Assembly (NCBI GenBank): GCA_036397995.1
Contig: DASWHX010000158.1
Location: forward strand, 1 to 54,979
DNA: 54,979 nucleotides
Direction of reading: 5' to 3'
Origin: DASWHX01 sp036397995
GTDB taxonomy: Bacteria; Bacteroidota; Bacteroidia; Cytophagales; Cyclobacteriaceae
Shown here: positions 25,659 through 34,061 of the stretch, piece after piece
Numbering within the stretch: position 1 is the first letter of the stretch
Layout: the number at the start of each line of letters is the position of its first letter
Program-made: the position numbers and the translations under genes
Notes under the pieces: generated by a model
Told to the model about the DNA's origin: nothing
Seen by the model: the letters and a program-made list of their open reading frames with translations, nothing else
Databases searched by the model: none

Positions 25659-26111
25659 ATGCAAAATCTTGGTGTTAATTATAGCTATATTCTTGAAACG
25701 AGCCTGATTGACCTTCGACAAAAAAGCAAAGTCTGGCTTTCTGAAGTTGAACTCTGGCTAATTGAGCTCGCATTTTTTCGCAAAATGCTAAGATTAAACA
25801 AAGAGAGATTAATTGAAGGAAATACTTCAATTGAGAATGAGTTAGATCACTATCGGGAACTCATAGATTATTACGAGGTTAGATTGCTTAGGGATCTGAA
25901 AAAAAGGTTGAAAAAACATGAAGGAAAATTGGTTAAATTAATGGACGGACACCCGGTACAGGATGAAGAATCCTTCAGGGAGAATCATAAAAATATCGGT
26001 CAGGTAGTTCATGCATTTGGGAATGAGTTTAGGAATTTAAAGAAGGAATTCTTAACTTTTATTGAGCCCCAAAAGAATAACCGCTATGTCTCGCATATTA
26101 ATACCGATTGA
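25659..26111 (+). CDS. Helical protein of unknown function, coupled to the USP gene
   Basis: A 150-aa protein, unrecognised. It is rich in charged residues and almost wholly helical, with coiled-coil-like runs (ENELDHYRELIDYYEVRLL, then many Lys/Glu). No signal peptide or membrane segment. Its last 26 bases overlap the start of the universal stress protein gene, suggesting coupled expression and a shared stress role. Neighbours are an Hsp20 gene and the USP gene. Confidence 0.7.
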   Translation: MQNLGVNYSYILETSLIDLRQKSKVWLSEVELWLIELAFFRKMLRLNKERLIEGNTSIENELDHYRELIDYYEVRLLRDLKKRLKKHEGKLVKLMDGHPVQDEESFRENHKNIGQVVHAFGNEFRNLKKEFLTFIEPQKNNRYVSHINTD

Positions 26112-26907
26112 CTTTTCAGAATGCAGTTTGAATGCTCTTGAATACGGCCTTAAATATGCGGAGAAAACGGATCCCGAACCGCGAATAATCATAGCTCACG
26201 GTTACAATATTCCAATTCCCGCCGCGGAATTTTCAATGAGCCTCAACGCGACTGTTTTGGATGAATTCAAGAAAGATGCCGAAGCAAAATTCGAAAAGCT
26301 CAAAGAACGATTTCCGGCATTAAAAAAGAATTCTGTAAAATTTGACGTTAAAATGGCTTTTGTTCTTGATGCAATTTTGAAATGTGTTCATGAAGAAAAT
26401 CCACATTTGATAATAATGGGAACTAAAGGATCGAGCGGCATCAATGAAGTATTATTCGGAAGTAACACCTCAGGAATAATAAAGTCTTCTAAAATACCTG
26501 TAATTGCTGTACCCGAGAATTTCAAAGCGGGAGCTATATCTAGAATAACATTGGCATTTGACAATAAAGAGCTTGAAGACTCTTCAATTCTGGAAATTGT
26601 GAGGAGGTTATCCTCAATTTATCATGCGCCGGTAGACATTCTTCATATTCAAAATAAAAGTGAAGAAAATGATGATGGCCCTGCCATGTTAGCAAATTTT
26701 TTTGAAGGAGTACAGCATGAGTTTCACTTGATTGAGGGAAATGATATCGCCGAAGAGATTGAAAAATTCCTTGATAAAAGCAACTCCGACCTTTTGGCCA
26801 TGATTCCCAAAAGACACACTATCATAGAACGATTATTCACTCGAAGTATAACTTCAAAAATAGCTCAACATACAAGAATTCCACTCCTGGCAATTCCGAT
26901 CAAATAG
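26086..26907 (+). CDS. Tandem universal stress protein (UspA family)
   Basis: A 273-aa protein of two USP domains. The start at 26086 (MSRILIPIDFSECSLNALEYG) gives the normal family N-terminus. The first domain ends with the ATP-binding loop GTKGSSGINEVLFGSNTSG, which follows the G-x2-G-x9-G-S/T pattern. The second domain (from about residue 150) ends MIPKRHTIIERLF...IPLLAIP and lacks that loop, so probably only the first half binds nucleotide. It is convergent with the ATP-cone gene and the two stops overlap by 8 bases. Confidence 0.92.
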   Translation: MSRILIPIDFSECSLNALEYGLKYAEKTDPEPRIIIAHGYNIPIPAAEFSMSLNATVLDEFKKDAEAKFEKLKERFPALKKNSVKFDVKMAFVLDAILKCVHEENPHLIIMGTKGSSGINEVLFGSNTSGIIKSSKIPVIAVPENFKAGAISRITLAFDNKELEDSSILEIVRRLSSIYHAPVDILHIQNKSEENDDGPAMLANFFEGVQHEFHLIEGNDIAEEIEKFLDKSNSDLLAMIPKRHTIIERLFTRSITSKIAQHTRIPLLAIPIK

Positions 26908-27775
26908 CAGTTGCGTGAAGACTTATAGCTTCGTCAAGTAGGCTTTTTAAAGATTTATGTCGCAAAATATTTTTTACTTCGTTCTGGCGGGTAATAATAT
27001 CTCCACAAAAAATAATACCATTTTCAATTAGCGATGTCTTTTCTTTTCTGGTCAATTTGGTAAATACTGTAACTGGATATAACCCGGAGGAACCGATTTT
27101 CACTTTCAAATTATTTTTTTCCGGATAGTCCCATCCCATTAACGAAAGGCCGGCACACGCAGAATACCTCACGGCATCATCTGTAAAACGAGTATTGGTT
27201 ACTATCCAACCCCTGAAGTTAAATTTAGATCTGTTGTTGTTTTTGAAATTTATTATATCCTGATACCTTGAATTAATATATAACGGAACTTTGACATCAC
27301 TTTTAAGGCTACTGCGATTGTGAAATTTACATTCGATGATTTCAATCATGTTCTCCTTTTTAGCCAAAACGTCAACCTCATGTTGCACACAGGCACCTTC
27401 TAATATCGCCCCAATTTCAATTTGATAACCCATTCTTTCAAATAGCTTTCCTACAAGTACCTCAAACGGATAGCCGGAAGGACCCAGTTCGGTGATAGCC
27501 TCTTTAAGCTTATATTGGGAAGCGACTAAAATACTTTTCTTCCTTAATTGGTTGAAGGCAACGCGATAAATTTTGCGGGTAGGGATTCCCGGGTATAATA
27601 ACTTACTTATTTCCTTGTTAATCTCTCTGATAATTTCATCTGACGCCCCGGAACGCTTCAGGGAAACAATCAGCTTTTCCTTGTTGAAAGGTTCTAATTC
27701 ACCCGTGTTCTTGACAACTGAAATTTCCTGTTTCAAAACCTTTAAAAATAACCCGATTTCCTGGTATTCATGCAC
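26900..27775 (-). CDS. ATP-cone domain fused to a Mrr-like restriction endonuclease domain
   Basis: A 291-aa protein. Residues about 18-100 look like an ATP-cone (VVKNTGELEPFNKEKLIVSL, then the helix IPTRKIYRVAFNQLRKK), the nucleotide-sensing fold of ribonucleotide reductases and NrdR. Residues about 105-200 carry a PD-(D/E)XK nuclease core: GYPFEVLVGKLFERMGY, then EVDVLAKKENMIEIIECKFH with the D...ExK catalytic pattern. A C-terminal region follows. The start is GTG at 27775. It is transcribed divergently from marR through a shared palindromic promoter. It might act in defence or in DNA repair; no methylase is nearby. Confidence 0.82.
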   Translation of the reverse strand: MHEYQEIGLFLKVLKQEISVVKNTGELEPFNKEKLIVSLKRSGASDEIIREINKEISKLLYPGIPTRKIYRVAFNQLRKKSILVASQYKLKEAITELGPSGYPFEVLVGKLFERMGYQIEIGAILEGACVQHEVDVLAKKENMIEIIECKFHNRSSLKSDVKVPLYINSRYQDIINFKNNNRSKFNFRGWIVTNTRFTDDAVRYSACAGLSLMGWDYPEKNNLKVKIGSSGLYPVTVFTKLTRKEKTSLIENGIIFCGDIITRQNEVKNILRHKSLKSLLDEAISLHATAI

Positions 27776-27800
27776 ATTTGGTTAATAATAAACAAAATTA

Positions 27801-27826
27801 TATATTTGCTTGTGCATACAAATATA
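27801..27826. promoter_or_regulatory. Palindromic divergent promoter/operator between the ATP-cone gene and marR
   Basis: TATATTTG (27801-27808) and CAAATATA (27819-27826) are perfect 8-base inverted arms around 10 bases that include TTGT...ACAA. Each arm is itself an exact TAnnTTTG -7 box, the first facing marR (+) and the second facing the ATP-cone gene (-). A repressor dimer bound here would cover both -7 boxes. MarR proteins typically bind such palindromes. Confidence 0.7.
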
Positions 27827-27828
27827 AT

Positions 27829-28266
27829 TTGAATATTAAAGACTCTCCATATTGCAATTGCCTGTATTTCAGTCTTGGTGCCATGTCAAGACAAATCCAA
27901 AAAATAGCCGAAGAAGAGTTCAGGGAAACAGGCTTGTCGCCTTCTCATGCCTTCGTGTTGATGAGTGTGAATGCGCGTCAGGAAATTAATCCTGGTGAAA
28001 TTGCCAAAGAATTATTGCTTGCCCCTTCAACAGTTACCCGGCTAATCGAAAAACTGGAAGCCTTGCAGTTGGTTCAAAGAGAGAATGAAGGGAAGTATAT
28101 GAAAGTAATAACAACCTCCAAAGGGCTGGAGAAAGACATCAGGATCAGAAAGGCTTGGGAGAATTTATTTAAGAGATATACCCATACCCTTGGTCAGTCA
28201 TTCAGTACTAAACTAACTGAGAATCTTCAGGAAGCATTTTCAAAATCAAACCGAAATAAGTCATGA
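27829..28266 (+). CDS. MarR-family transcriptional regulator
   Basis: A 145-aa winged-helix regulator. The TTG at 27829 is chosen because the -7 box at 27801-27808 would put the transcript start near 27815, downstream of the longer frame's TTG at 27778. The protein then begins (TTG read as Met) MNIKDSPYCNCLYFSLGAMS. The DNA-binding region is INPGEIAKELLLAPSTVTRLIEKLEALQLVQRE, with a wing following. It probably controls itself, the downstream oxidoreductase (ATGA overlap) and possibly the divergent gene. The Cys pair in YCNC might sense oxidants, but this is only a guess. Confidence 0.88.
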   Translation: MNIKDSPYCNCLYFSLGAMSRQIQKIAEEEFRETGLSPSHAFVLMSVNARQEINPGEIAKELLLAPSTVTRLIEKLEALQLVQRENEGKYMKVITTSKGLEKDIRIRKAWENLFKRYTHTLGQSFSTKLTENLQEAFSKSNRNKS

Positions 28267-28907
28267 AAACAGTAGGAATTTTAGGTTCAGGTCCGGTGGG
28301 CAAAGCATTGGCAAAAGGTTTTAGCAAATATGGTCACCAGGTTATGATTGGGACCAGAGATAAATCCCGGTTAGACGAGTGGATCGTTGAGAATCCTTAC
28401 GCCAAAAGTGGAACTTTTGATGAAGTAGCAAAGCATGGAGAGATATTAGTGCTAGCAGTCGCGGGGAGAGTGGCCAAAGAAGTTCTCAATTCATCGGGAA
28501 GGAGTAACCTTTCAGGAAAGGTGATCATTGATGCAACCAATCCGATCTCAAATGATCCTCCTCAAAATGGGGTCCTTCAATTTTTCACGGACCTAAACCA
28601 CTCCTTAATGGAGGATTTGCAAACCGAATATCCCGATGCAATGTTTGTTAAAGCCTTTAACAGCGTTGGGAATCCATTTATGGTTGATCCTGATTTTGAA
28701 GAAGGCAAGCCCACCATGTTCATTTGCGGAAATGATCTGAAGGCTAAAAGTGAAGTGGAAACCATTCTCGAAAAATTTGGATGGGAAGTTGAAGACATGG
28801 GAGGAGCAGAAGCCGCACGCGCAATTGAACCACTCTGCATACTTTGGTGTTTGCCTGGGTTTTTGCGGAACCAGTGGAATCATGCATTTAAGCTTCTCAA
28901 AAAATAG
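28263..28907 (+). CDS. NAD(P)-binding oxidoreductase, F420-reductase-like
   Basis: A 214-aa Rossmann protein. GILGSGPVGKALAKGF at residues 5-20 is the dinucleotide loop, and IGTRDKSR after it, with Arg in place of an acidic residue, suggests NADPH. Further regions are VLAVAGRVAKEVL, VIDATNPIS and FVKAFNSVGNP, as in NADPH-dependent F420 reductase (Fno)-like proteins. Such proteins in bacteria lacking F420 act on unknown substrates. Its start overlaps the marR stop as ATGA, so it is probably a MarR target. Confidence 0.85.
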   Translation: MKTVGILGSGPVGKALAKGFSKYGHQVMIGTRDKSRLDEWIVENPYAKSGTFDEVAKHGEILVLAVAGRVAKEVLNSSGRSNLSGKVIIDATNPISNDPPQNGVLQFFTDLNHSLMEDLQTEYPDAMFVKAFNSVGNPFMVDPDFEEGKPTMFICGNDLKAKSEVETILEKFGWEVEDMGGAEAARAIEPLCILWCLPGFLRNQWNHAFKLLKK

Positions 28908-28941
28908 GTCCCTGGGAAGTTTTCTAAGAATTAATTAAGAC

Positions 28942-28999
28942 TACATTTGCAAGATTATTGACTTGAGCAAGGTCAGGAATAGTTCGGTACTTAAATTTG
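28942..28999 (+). promoter_or_regulatory. Two -7 boxes ahead of the LolA-like/ABC operon
   Basis: TACATTTG at 28942-28949 and TAAATTTG at 28992-28999 both match TAnnTTTG exactly. The second would start transcription about 10 bases before the ATG at 29016, the first about 60 bases before. Neither has a perfect -33 box at the standard spacing. They mark the head of the operon. Confidence 0.45.
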
Positions 29000-29015
29000 C
29001 AGACATTTTGACATT

Positions 29016-29750
29016 ATGATGATATCATTTCTTATCTACGTATTTTTACTTTTTCCTCAAACCCTTGACGCTACAGATATTATTCGCCGCGCGGACCAAA
29101 AAATGCAGGGGAGCAGCAATATGGCTGTAATGACTATGGTAATTCAACGGCCGGAATGGAGCAGGGAAATCGAAATGAAGAGTTGGTCTCTGGGTATCAA
29201 GAAATCTTTAATCCTGATTACGGCGCCACCTCGGGATGCAGGAACCGGTTTTCTAAAAAGAGATAAAGAAATCTGGAACTGGCAGCCACGCATTGATCGG
29301 GTGATTAAACTTCCTCCCTCTATGATGATGCAATCCTGGATGGGTTCTGATTTTACTAATGATGACCTGGTTAAAGAATCTTCAGTGGTAAATGATTATA
29401 ATCATACTTACAAAAAAGACACCGTAATTCGAAATTACAATTGTTACAAAATTGAAATGATTCCTAAACCTGAAACTGCCGTGGTATGGGGGAAAGTAGA
29501 TGTTTATATTGAAAAAGATGAATTACTCCAACTTTTGATTAAGTATTATGATGAGGAAGGCTACCTGGTGAATACCATGATTCTTTCAGAAATAAAAAAT
29601 CTGGGTGGAAGATCAATTCCAACTTTAATGGAAATGATTCCGGCAGATGAGCCGAACCATAAAACCATAATACGATATAAAGAAATGAGTTTTGATATTG
29701 ACATTGACGATTCATTCTTCAGTCTTCAGAATATGAAACGGGTTAAATAA
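29016..29750 (+). CDS. LolA-like outer-membrane lipoprotein-sorting protein (TP0789-type)
   Basis: A 244-aa exported protein of the LolA-like class often annotated outer membrane lipoprotein-sorting protein. The N-terminus MMISFLIYVFLLFPQTLDA is a signal peptide. The mature domain starts TDIIRRADQKMQGSSNMAVMTM and continues TAPPRDAGTGFLKRDKEIWNWQP and PPSMMMQSWMGSDFTNDDLV, both typical of the family. It should form a curved beta-sheet that carries a lipid or acyl chain in the periplasm. It is the first gene of a five-gene operon whose other members are a LolCDE-like ABC transporter and an outer-membrane barrel. Confidence 0.85.
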   Translation: MMISFLIYVFLLFPQTLDATDIIRRADQKMQGSSNMAVMTMVIQRPEWSREIEMKSWSLGIKKSLILITAPPRDAGTGFLKRDKEIWNWQPRIDRVIKLPPSMMMQSWMGSDFTNDDLVKESSVVNDYNHTYKKDTVIRNYNCYKIEMIPKPETAVVWGKVDVYIEKDELLQLLIKYYDEEGYLVNTMILSEIKNLGGRSIPTLMEMIPADEPNHKTIIRYKEMSFDIDIDDSFFSLQNMKRVK

Positions 29751-29757
29751 TAATAAC

Positions 29758-30975
29758 GTGGTGTTAAAGCTGGCCTGGCGCAACATCTGGAGAAACAAGC
29801 GAAGAACGATAATTACCCTCTCTTCCATTGCTTTTGCGGTATTTTTCTCGGTAATAATGCAATCCATGCAATTAGGGTCTTATGAGAGAATGATTGAAAA
29901 TGTTGTCAAATTCTACACCGGATATGTTCAGATTCACAGCGAAGGCTACTGGGAAGAAAAAATCCTTGATAATAGTTTTGAGCCCAACTCATCATTGATA
30001 TCTGAGATCGCAAGATTGGAAGGAGTTGAGCAGGTTGTTCCCAGGTTGGAGTCATTTGCATTATCTTCTTACCAGTCGCAAACCAGGGGAGCCCTGATAA
30101 TGGGATTCGATCCGGTCGCGGAAAAAAAATTAACCGCACTTCATGCAAAGATCATTGAAGGCGAATATCTGACAGAAAATGACAATAGTGTCTTGTTGTC
30201 ACAGGGGCTGGCTGAATATTTGAAAATAAAGGTTTCTGACACAGTAGTTCTAATCGGTCAGGGTTATCATGCAATCAATGCGGTGGGAAAATACCACGTA
30301 AAAGGAATTATTAAATTTCCTGCACCGGCAATGAACAATCAGCTTGTTGCAATGCCAATACTTCTGGCACAATGGTTCTATGGTGCGGAAAACAAATACA
30401 CTGCTTTGGCACTCGTTCTGGATAGCCCTGATAATGTGCAAAAAGTAAGCAAAGAGATTGTTTCAATACTTGGAAGGGAAAATTTAGAGGTTATGACCTG
30501 GCAAGAAATGATGCCAGAAATAGTACAGCAGATTGAACTGGATTACGTCAGTGGCCAGGTAATGCTTTGGATTTTATACGCTGTGGTTGCTTTTGGAATT
30601 TTTGGAACTTTCCTGATGATGACCAATGAAAGACGGTATGAAATGGGAATAATGATCGCGGTTGGACTGAGAAGAATCAGAATGCAGATGATTATGGGAA
30701 CGGAATTATTGTTAATGGGTTTTAGCGGTACTCTGGCAGGTATTATTATGGCTATGCCTCTTTTGATATATTTTTATTTTAATCCAATCCGATTTACAGG
30801 AGAATATCAAAAACTATCCGAAAGTTTTGGATATGAAGCCATACTACCATTCTCTATGGACGCCGGCATTTTTCTATACCAGGCAATGATGGTTTTTCTT
30901 ATCACAATCATTTTGGGTATTTATCCGCTAAATAAAATACACAGATTAAGAATTGCCGATGCAATGCGAAATTAG
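29758..30975 (+). CDS. ABC transporter permease, FtsX/MacB (LolC/E) family
   Basis: A 405-aa inner-membrane permease. One N-terminal membrane helix (IITLSSIAFAVFFSVIMQ) is followed by a periplasmic MacB-like domain. Three C-terminal helices form the FtsX domain near residues 265-400, with MTNERRYEMGIMIAVGLRRIRM as the coupling-helix region. The start is GTG at 29758, 8 bases after the previous gene. The architecture is that of mechanotransmission transporters such as LolCDE and MacB, which act on lipoproteins or amphiphiles rather than pumping across the membrane. Confidence 0.92.
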   Translation: MVLKLAWRNIWRNKRRTIITLSSIAFAVFFSVIMQSMQLGSYERMIENVVKFYTGYVQIHSEGYWEEKILDNSFEPNSSLISEIARLEGVEQVVPRLESFALSSYQSQTRGALIMGFDPVAEKKLTALHAKIIEGEYLTENDNSVLLSQGLAEYLKIKVSDTVVLIGQGYHAINAVGKYHVKGIIKFPAPAMNNQLVAMPILLAQWFYGAENKYTALALVLDSPDNVQKVSKEIVSILGRENLEVMTWQEMMPEIVQQIELDYVSGQVMLWILYAVVAFGIFGTFLMMTNERRYEMGIMIAVGLRRIRMQMIMGTELLLMGFSGTLAGIIMAMPLLIYFYFNPIRFTGEYQKLSESFGYEAILPFSMDAGIFLYQAMMVFLITIILGIYPLNKIHRLRIADAMRN

Positions 30976-30981
30976 AAAATT

Positions 30982-32193
30982 ATGATTAGTAAAATAGCCT
31001 GGAGGAATGTTTGGAGAAGCCCGGCAAGAAGCCTTGTTGTAATTGGAGCCATTGTACTGGGAGTATGGGCGCTGGTTTTTACCATTGGATTTGTTAATTC
31101 CTGGGTAATCAAATTTGTAGAGAACAGCGTTTCTCAGGAATACTCAAATTTTCAAATTCACGAAGTGGAATTCAAGAAAGATTCGGAAATGAAATTCTTT
31201 ATTCCGGAGGGAGATAAACTACTCGTATCATTGCAAGAGCATCAGGGTGTTATCGCGGTAACCGGAAGAATGAAATCTAACGCGATGATATCCTCTCCTA
31301 AGACCGCCACCGGGGGAATCATTTATGGAATTGAACCGTCAGATGAAGCGGAAGTAACCCGGCTGGATTCGGCAATTGTTGATGGCTATTATTTCGATGG
31401 AATCAGAAGAAACCCCATCCTTATCGGTTCAAAACTTGCTAAGAAACTAAAGGTAAAAGTACGCTCAAAAGTGGTTGTTACCCTTCAGGACATCAATGGA
31501 GATATTACAGCTGCTTCATTTCAGGTGGCTGGGATATTTGAAGTGATGAATCCCATTTCTAATGAAAGTAAAATATATGTTCGAAGATCGGACCTTTCAA
31601 GAATTGTAAACCTGAGTGAAATCCATGAAATTGCCGGCCTTACAAATCCTTCCGGAGATGATGAAATTATTATTCCCGAATTGAAAGAAAACTATTCGGG
31701 CCTGCAAGTTGAAGGATGGAAGGATTTGGCTCCGGAACTGGACCTGATGCTGGGCCAGGTAAAAATCCAGGTAGGTATTATCCTCGGAATTATTATGGTG
31801 GCTCTGGGGTTTGGAATAGTGAACTCGATGCTGATGGCGGTGCTGGAAAGATTTAAAGAAATAGGAATGTTGAAAGCAGTAGGGATGAAGGGGAGAAGGG
31901 TCTTTTATATGATTGTGATGGAGACAATTTTTATGGCCCTTGTAGGCGGACCAATTGGATGCTTGCTTGGATACATCACAATAGAAATACTTGGGAAGTA
32001 TGGATTGGATTTATCGAGGTATTCCAAAGGGTTAGCTGAGTTTGGAATTGATGTTGTACTTTATCCCGCAGTAACTCCTGAAACTTATCCATTATTGACA
32101 ATAGGGGTGGTAATCACCGCATTAGTAGCGACGCTTTATCCTGCAAGAAAAGCGGTCAAACTTAAAACTATAGACGCATTACATAAGATTTGA
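30982..32193 (+). CDS. Second ABC transporter permease, FtsX/MacB (LolC/E) family
   Basis: A 403-aa permease paralogous to the preceding gene, starting 7 bases after it. N-terminal helix LVVIGAIVLGVWALVFTIGF, periplasmic domain, and three C-terminal helices with AVLERFKEIGMLKAVGMKG as the coupling region. Two different permeases plus one ATPase give a heterodimeric LolCE-like arrangement. The ATPase gene follows one base after the stop. Confidence 0.92.
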   Translation: MISKIAWRNVWRSPARSLVVIGAIVLGVWALVFTIGFVNSWVIKFVENSVSQEYSNFQIHEVEFKKDSEMKFFIPEGDKLLVSLQEHQGVIAVTGRMKSNAMISSPKTATGGIIYGIEPSDEAEVTRLDSAIVDGYYFDGIRRNPILIGSKLAKKLKVKVRSKVVVTLQDINGDITAASFQVAGIFEVMNPISNESKIYVRRSDLSRIVNLSEIHEIAGLTNPSGDDEIIIPELKENYSGLQVEGWKDLAPELDLMLGQVKIQVGIILGIIMVALGFGIVNSMLMAVLERFKEIGMLKAVGMKGRRVFYMIVMETIFMALVGGPIGCLLGYITIEILGKYGLDLSRYSKGLAEFGIDVVLYPAVTPETYPLLTIGVVITALVATLYPARKAVKLKTIDALHKI

Positions 32194-32194
32194 T

Positions 32195-32899
32195 ATGACC
32201 ATCATAAAAGGGGAAAATATAAATAAAATCTACCTGGAAACCGTGGTGCCTGTAAGAGCATTAAATGGGGTAGATCTATCCATTGAAGAGGGCGAGTTTA
32301 CTGCAATTGTGGGTCCATCCGGATCAGGTAAATCCACACTGTTAAACATCATTGGAGGGCTTGACTCACCTACTGAAGGTAAAATTACGGTGGCTGGCAT
32401 CGATATATCAAAACTTAAGGAAAGTAAACTCATAGATTTCAGACTGCATAACATTGGTTTTGTGTTTCAATCCTATAATCTCATTCCGGTGCTTACCGCT
32501 AAAGAGAATGTTGAATTCATAATGCTGCTGCAAAAATGGCCGAAACAAAAAATGGAAGAACGCGCAATCCAACTTCTTGATGCAATGGGCCTGTCGGATA
32601 AATATCATAACAAGCCTATCGAACTTTCAGGTGGTCAACAACAACGGGTGGCAGTAGCAAGGGCATTGGCGTCACGTCCAAAATTTATTCTTGCTGATGA
32701 GCCAACGGCCAACCTGGATTCAAAATCAACAGAGAACCTTCTGGGGTTGATGGAAAAAATGAATCATGAAGAAAATGCTACGTTCATTTTTTCAACCCAT
32801 GATCAAAGGGTGATTGAAAAGGCACACCGTATAATTACTTTGGTTGATGGAAGAATAGCATCGGATGAATTACACACCGCCGGAAATCATGTCAGGTAG
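32195..32899 (+). CDS. ABC transporter ATP-binding protein, LolD/MacB type
   Basis: A 234-aa ATPase with all motifs: Walker A GPSGSGKSTLLNIIGG near residues 38-53, Q-loop VFQSYNLIPVLTAKENV, signature LSGGQQQRVAVARAL, Walker B FILADEPTANLDS, and H-loop STHD. The Q-loop/LTAKENV region is characteristic of the LolD/MacB/FtsE group. It should energise the two permeases upstream. The barrel gene begins inside its last codons (11-base overlap). Confidence 0.95.
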   Translation: MTIIKGENINKIYLETVVPVRALNGVDLSIEEGEFTAIVGPSGSGKSTLLNIIGGLDSPTEGKITVAGIDISKLKESKLIDFRLHNIGFVFQSYNLIPVLTAKENVEFIMLLQKWPKQKMEERAIQLLDAMGLSDKYHNKPIELSGGQQQRVAVARALASRPKFILADEPTANLDSKSTENLLGLMEKMNHEENATFIFSTHDQRVIEKAHRIITLVDGRIASDELHTAGNHVR

Positions 32900-34061
32900 A
32901 ATAATCCTTTTATCCGGTCTTATTTTTTCTGGCATAAATACTTACGGCCAGGAAGAGGAAACAGGAATTGAGCACAACTGGCTTTACAATGGTTATATAA
33001 AAGATTTACTGACTGTAAACGTTCTTGATGACAGTACTCTGGTTGATAATCTAATACATAACCGGCTTAACTTTCAATGGTGGCCGAAAGAATATCTAAA
33101 TATTTATGTTGAAGTAAGGAACAGAATTTTTTTTGGAGATTTAGTAAGCGCTTACCCCAATTACAGCGAATTGATTGACACTAATGATGATTTCTTTGAT
33201 CTATCATGGACCATCGTAGATTCAAAGGATTTAGTTATCCACTCCATGATTGATCGTTTGTATGTTGAATATCACAAAAAAGATTGGGAGATCCGGTTGG
33301 GCAGGCAAAGAATCAACTGGGGAGTTAACCTTGTTTGGAATCCGAATGATCTTTTTAATGCTTTCTCTTATTTTGACTTTGATTATGAAGAACGCCCGGG
33401 CAGTGATGCCATTCGAATTAAACGATACACCGGATTTGCTTCAAGTATTGAAGTGGCAAGTAATTTTAGTAACTCTTTTGATGAATTGGTTAGTGCCGCG
33501 ATGTGGAAGATTAATAAAGGCGGCTACGATTTTCAGCTTCTTGCGGGCAAATCATTTCAGGATATTGCCATTGGTTTAGGGTGGGCAGGTAACATAAAAG
33601 GAGCGGGGTTTAAAGGAGAAGCAACCCTGTTTGAACCTTATGAGAACACTGTTTATTCAACAGTAATACTAACAACCATTAGCCTTGATTACTCCTTTGA
33701 AAATTCACTTTACTTGCATGCATCGGGCATGTACAATTCACAAGGGCTAACAGAGCCGGGAATAGGAGCCCTGGAACCTATTCTTTCGCGAAACCGGCTG
33801 ACGGTAAGGAATCTTTCACCATACAAATGGTCGACATTTCTTCAGCTTAGTTATCCTGTTCATCCTCTTGTAACAACCGGAGTTGCAGCAATTTTTTATC
33901 CGGGGGATAATGCTTTATTTCTGAATCCAAGTATAGGAATTTCTCTGCCTAAAAATTTCGATCTTGATGTATTGGCCCAGGTATTCTTCAATGATACTCT
34001 TTTCAGTGATTACAAAGCTCTGGCAAAATTATTCTTTGTCAGACTGAAGTGGAGTTTCTAA
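32889..34061 (+). CDS. Outer-membrane beta-barrel protein of the ABC operon
   Basis: A 390-aa protein. The ATG at 32889 gives a signal peptide MSGRIILLSGLIFSGINTYGQ. The body is rich in amphipathic strands and carries LYVEYHKKDWEIRLGRQRINWG, a porin-like strand-turn motif seen in DUF1302-type barrels, and it ends KLFFVRLKWSF with the terminal Phe common in outer-membrane proteins. Translation is coupled to the ABC ATPase. It probably supplies the outer-membrane part of the pathway. Its stop overlaps the convergent PorE-like gene by 4 bases. Confidence 0.8.
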   Translation: MSGRIILLSGLIFSGINTYGQEEETGIEHNWLYNGYIKDLLTVNVLDDSTLVDNLIHNRLNFQWWPKEYLNIYVEVRNRIFFGDLVSAYPNYSELIDTNDDFFDLSWTIVDSKDLVIHSMIDRLYVEYHKKDWEIRLGRQRINWGVNLVWNPNDLFNAFSYFDFDYEERPGSDAIRIKRYTGFASSIEVASNFSNSFDELVSAAMWKINKGGYDFQLLAGKSFQDIAIGLGWAGNIKGAGFKGEATLFEPYENTVYSTVILTTISLDYSFENSLYLHASGMYNSQGLTEPGIGALEPILSRNRLTVRNLSPYKWSTFLQLSYPVHPLVTTGVAAIFYPGDNALFLNPSIGISLPKNFDLDVLAQVFFNDTLFSDYKALAKLFFVRLKWSF

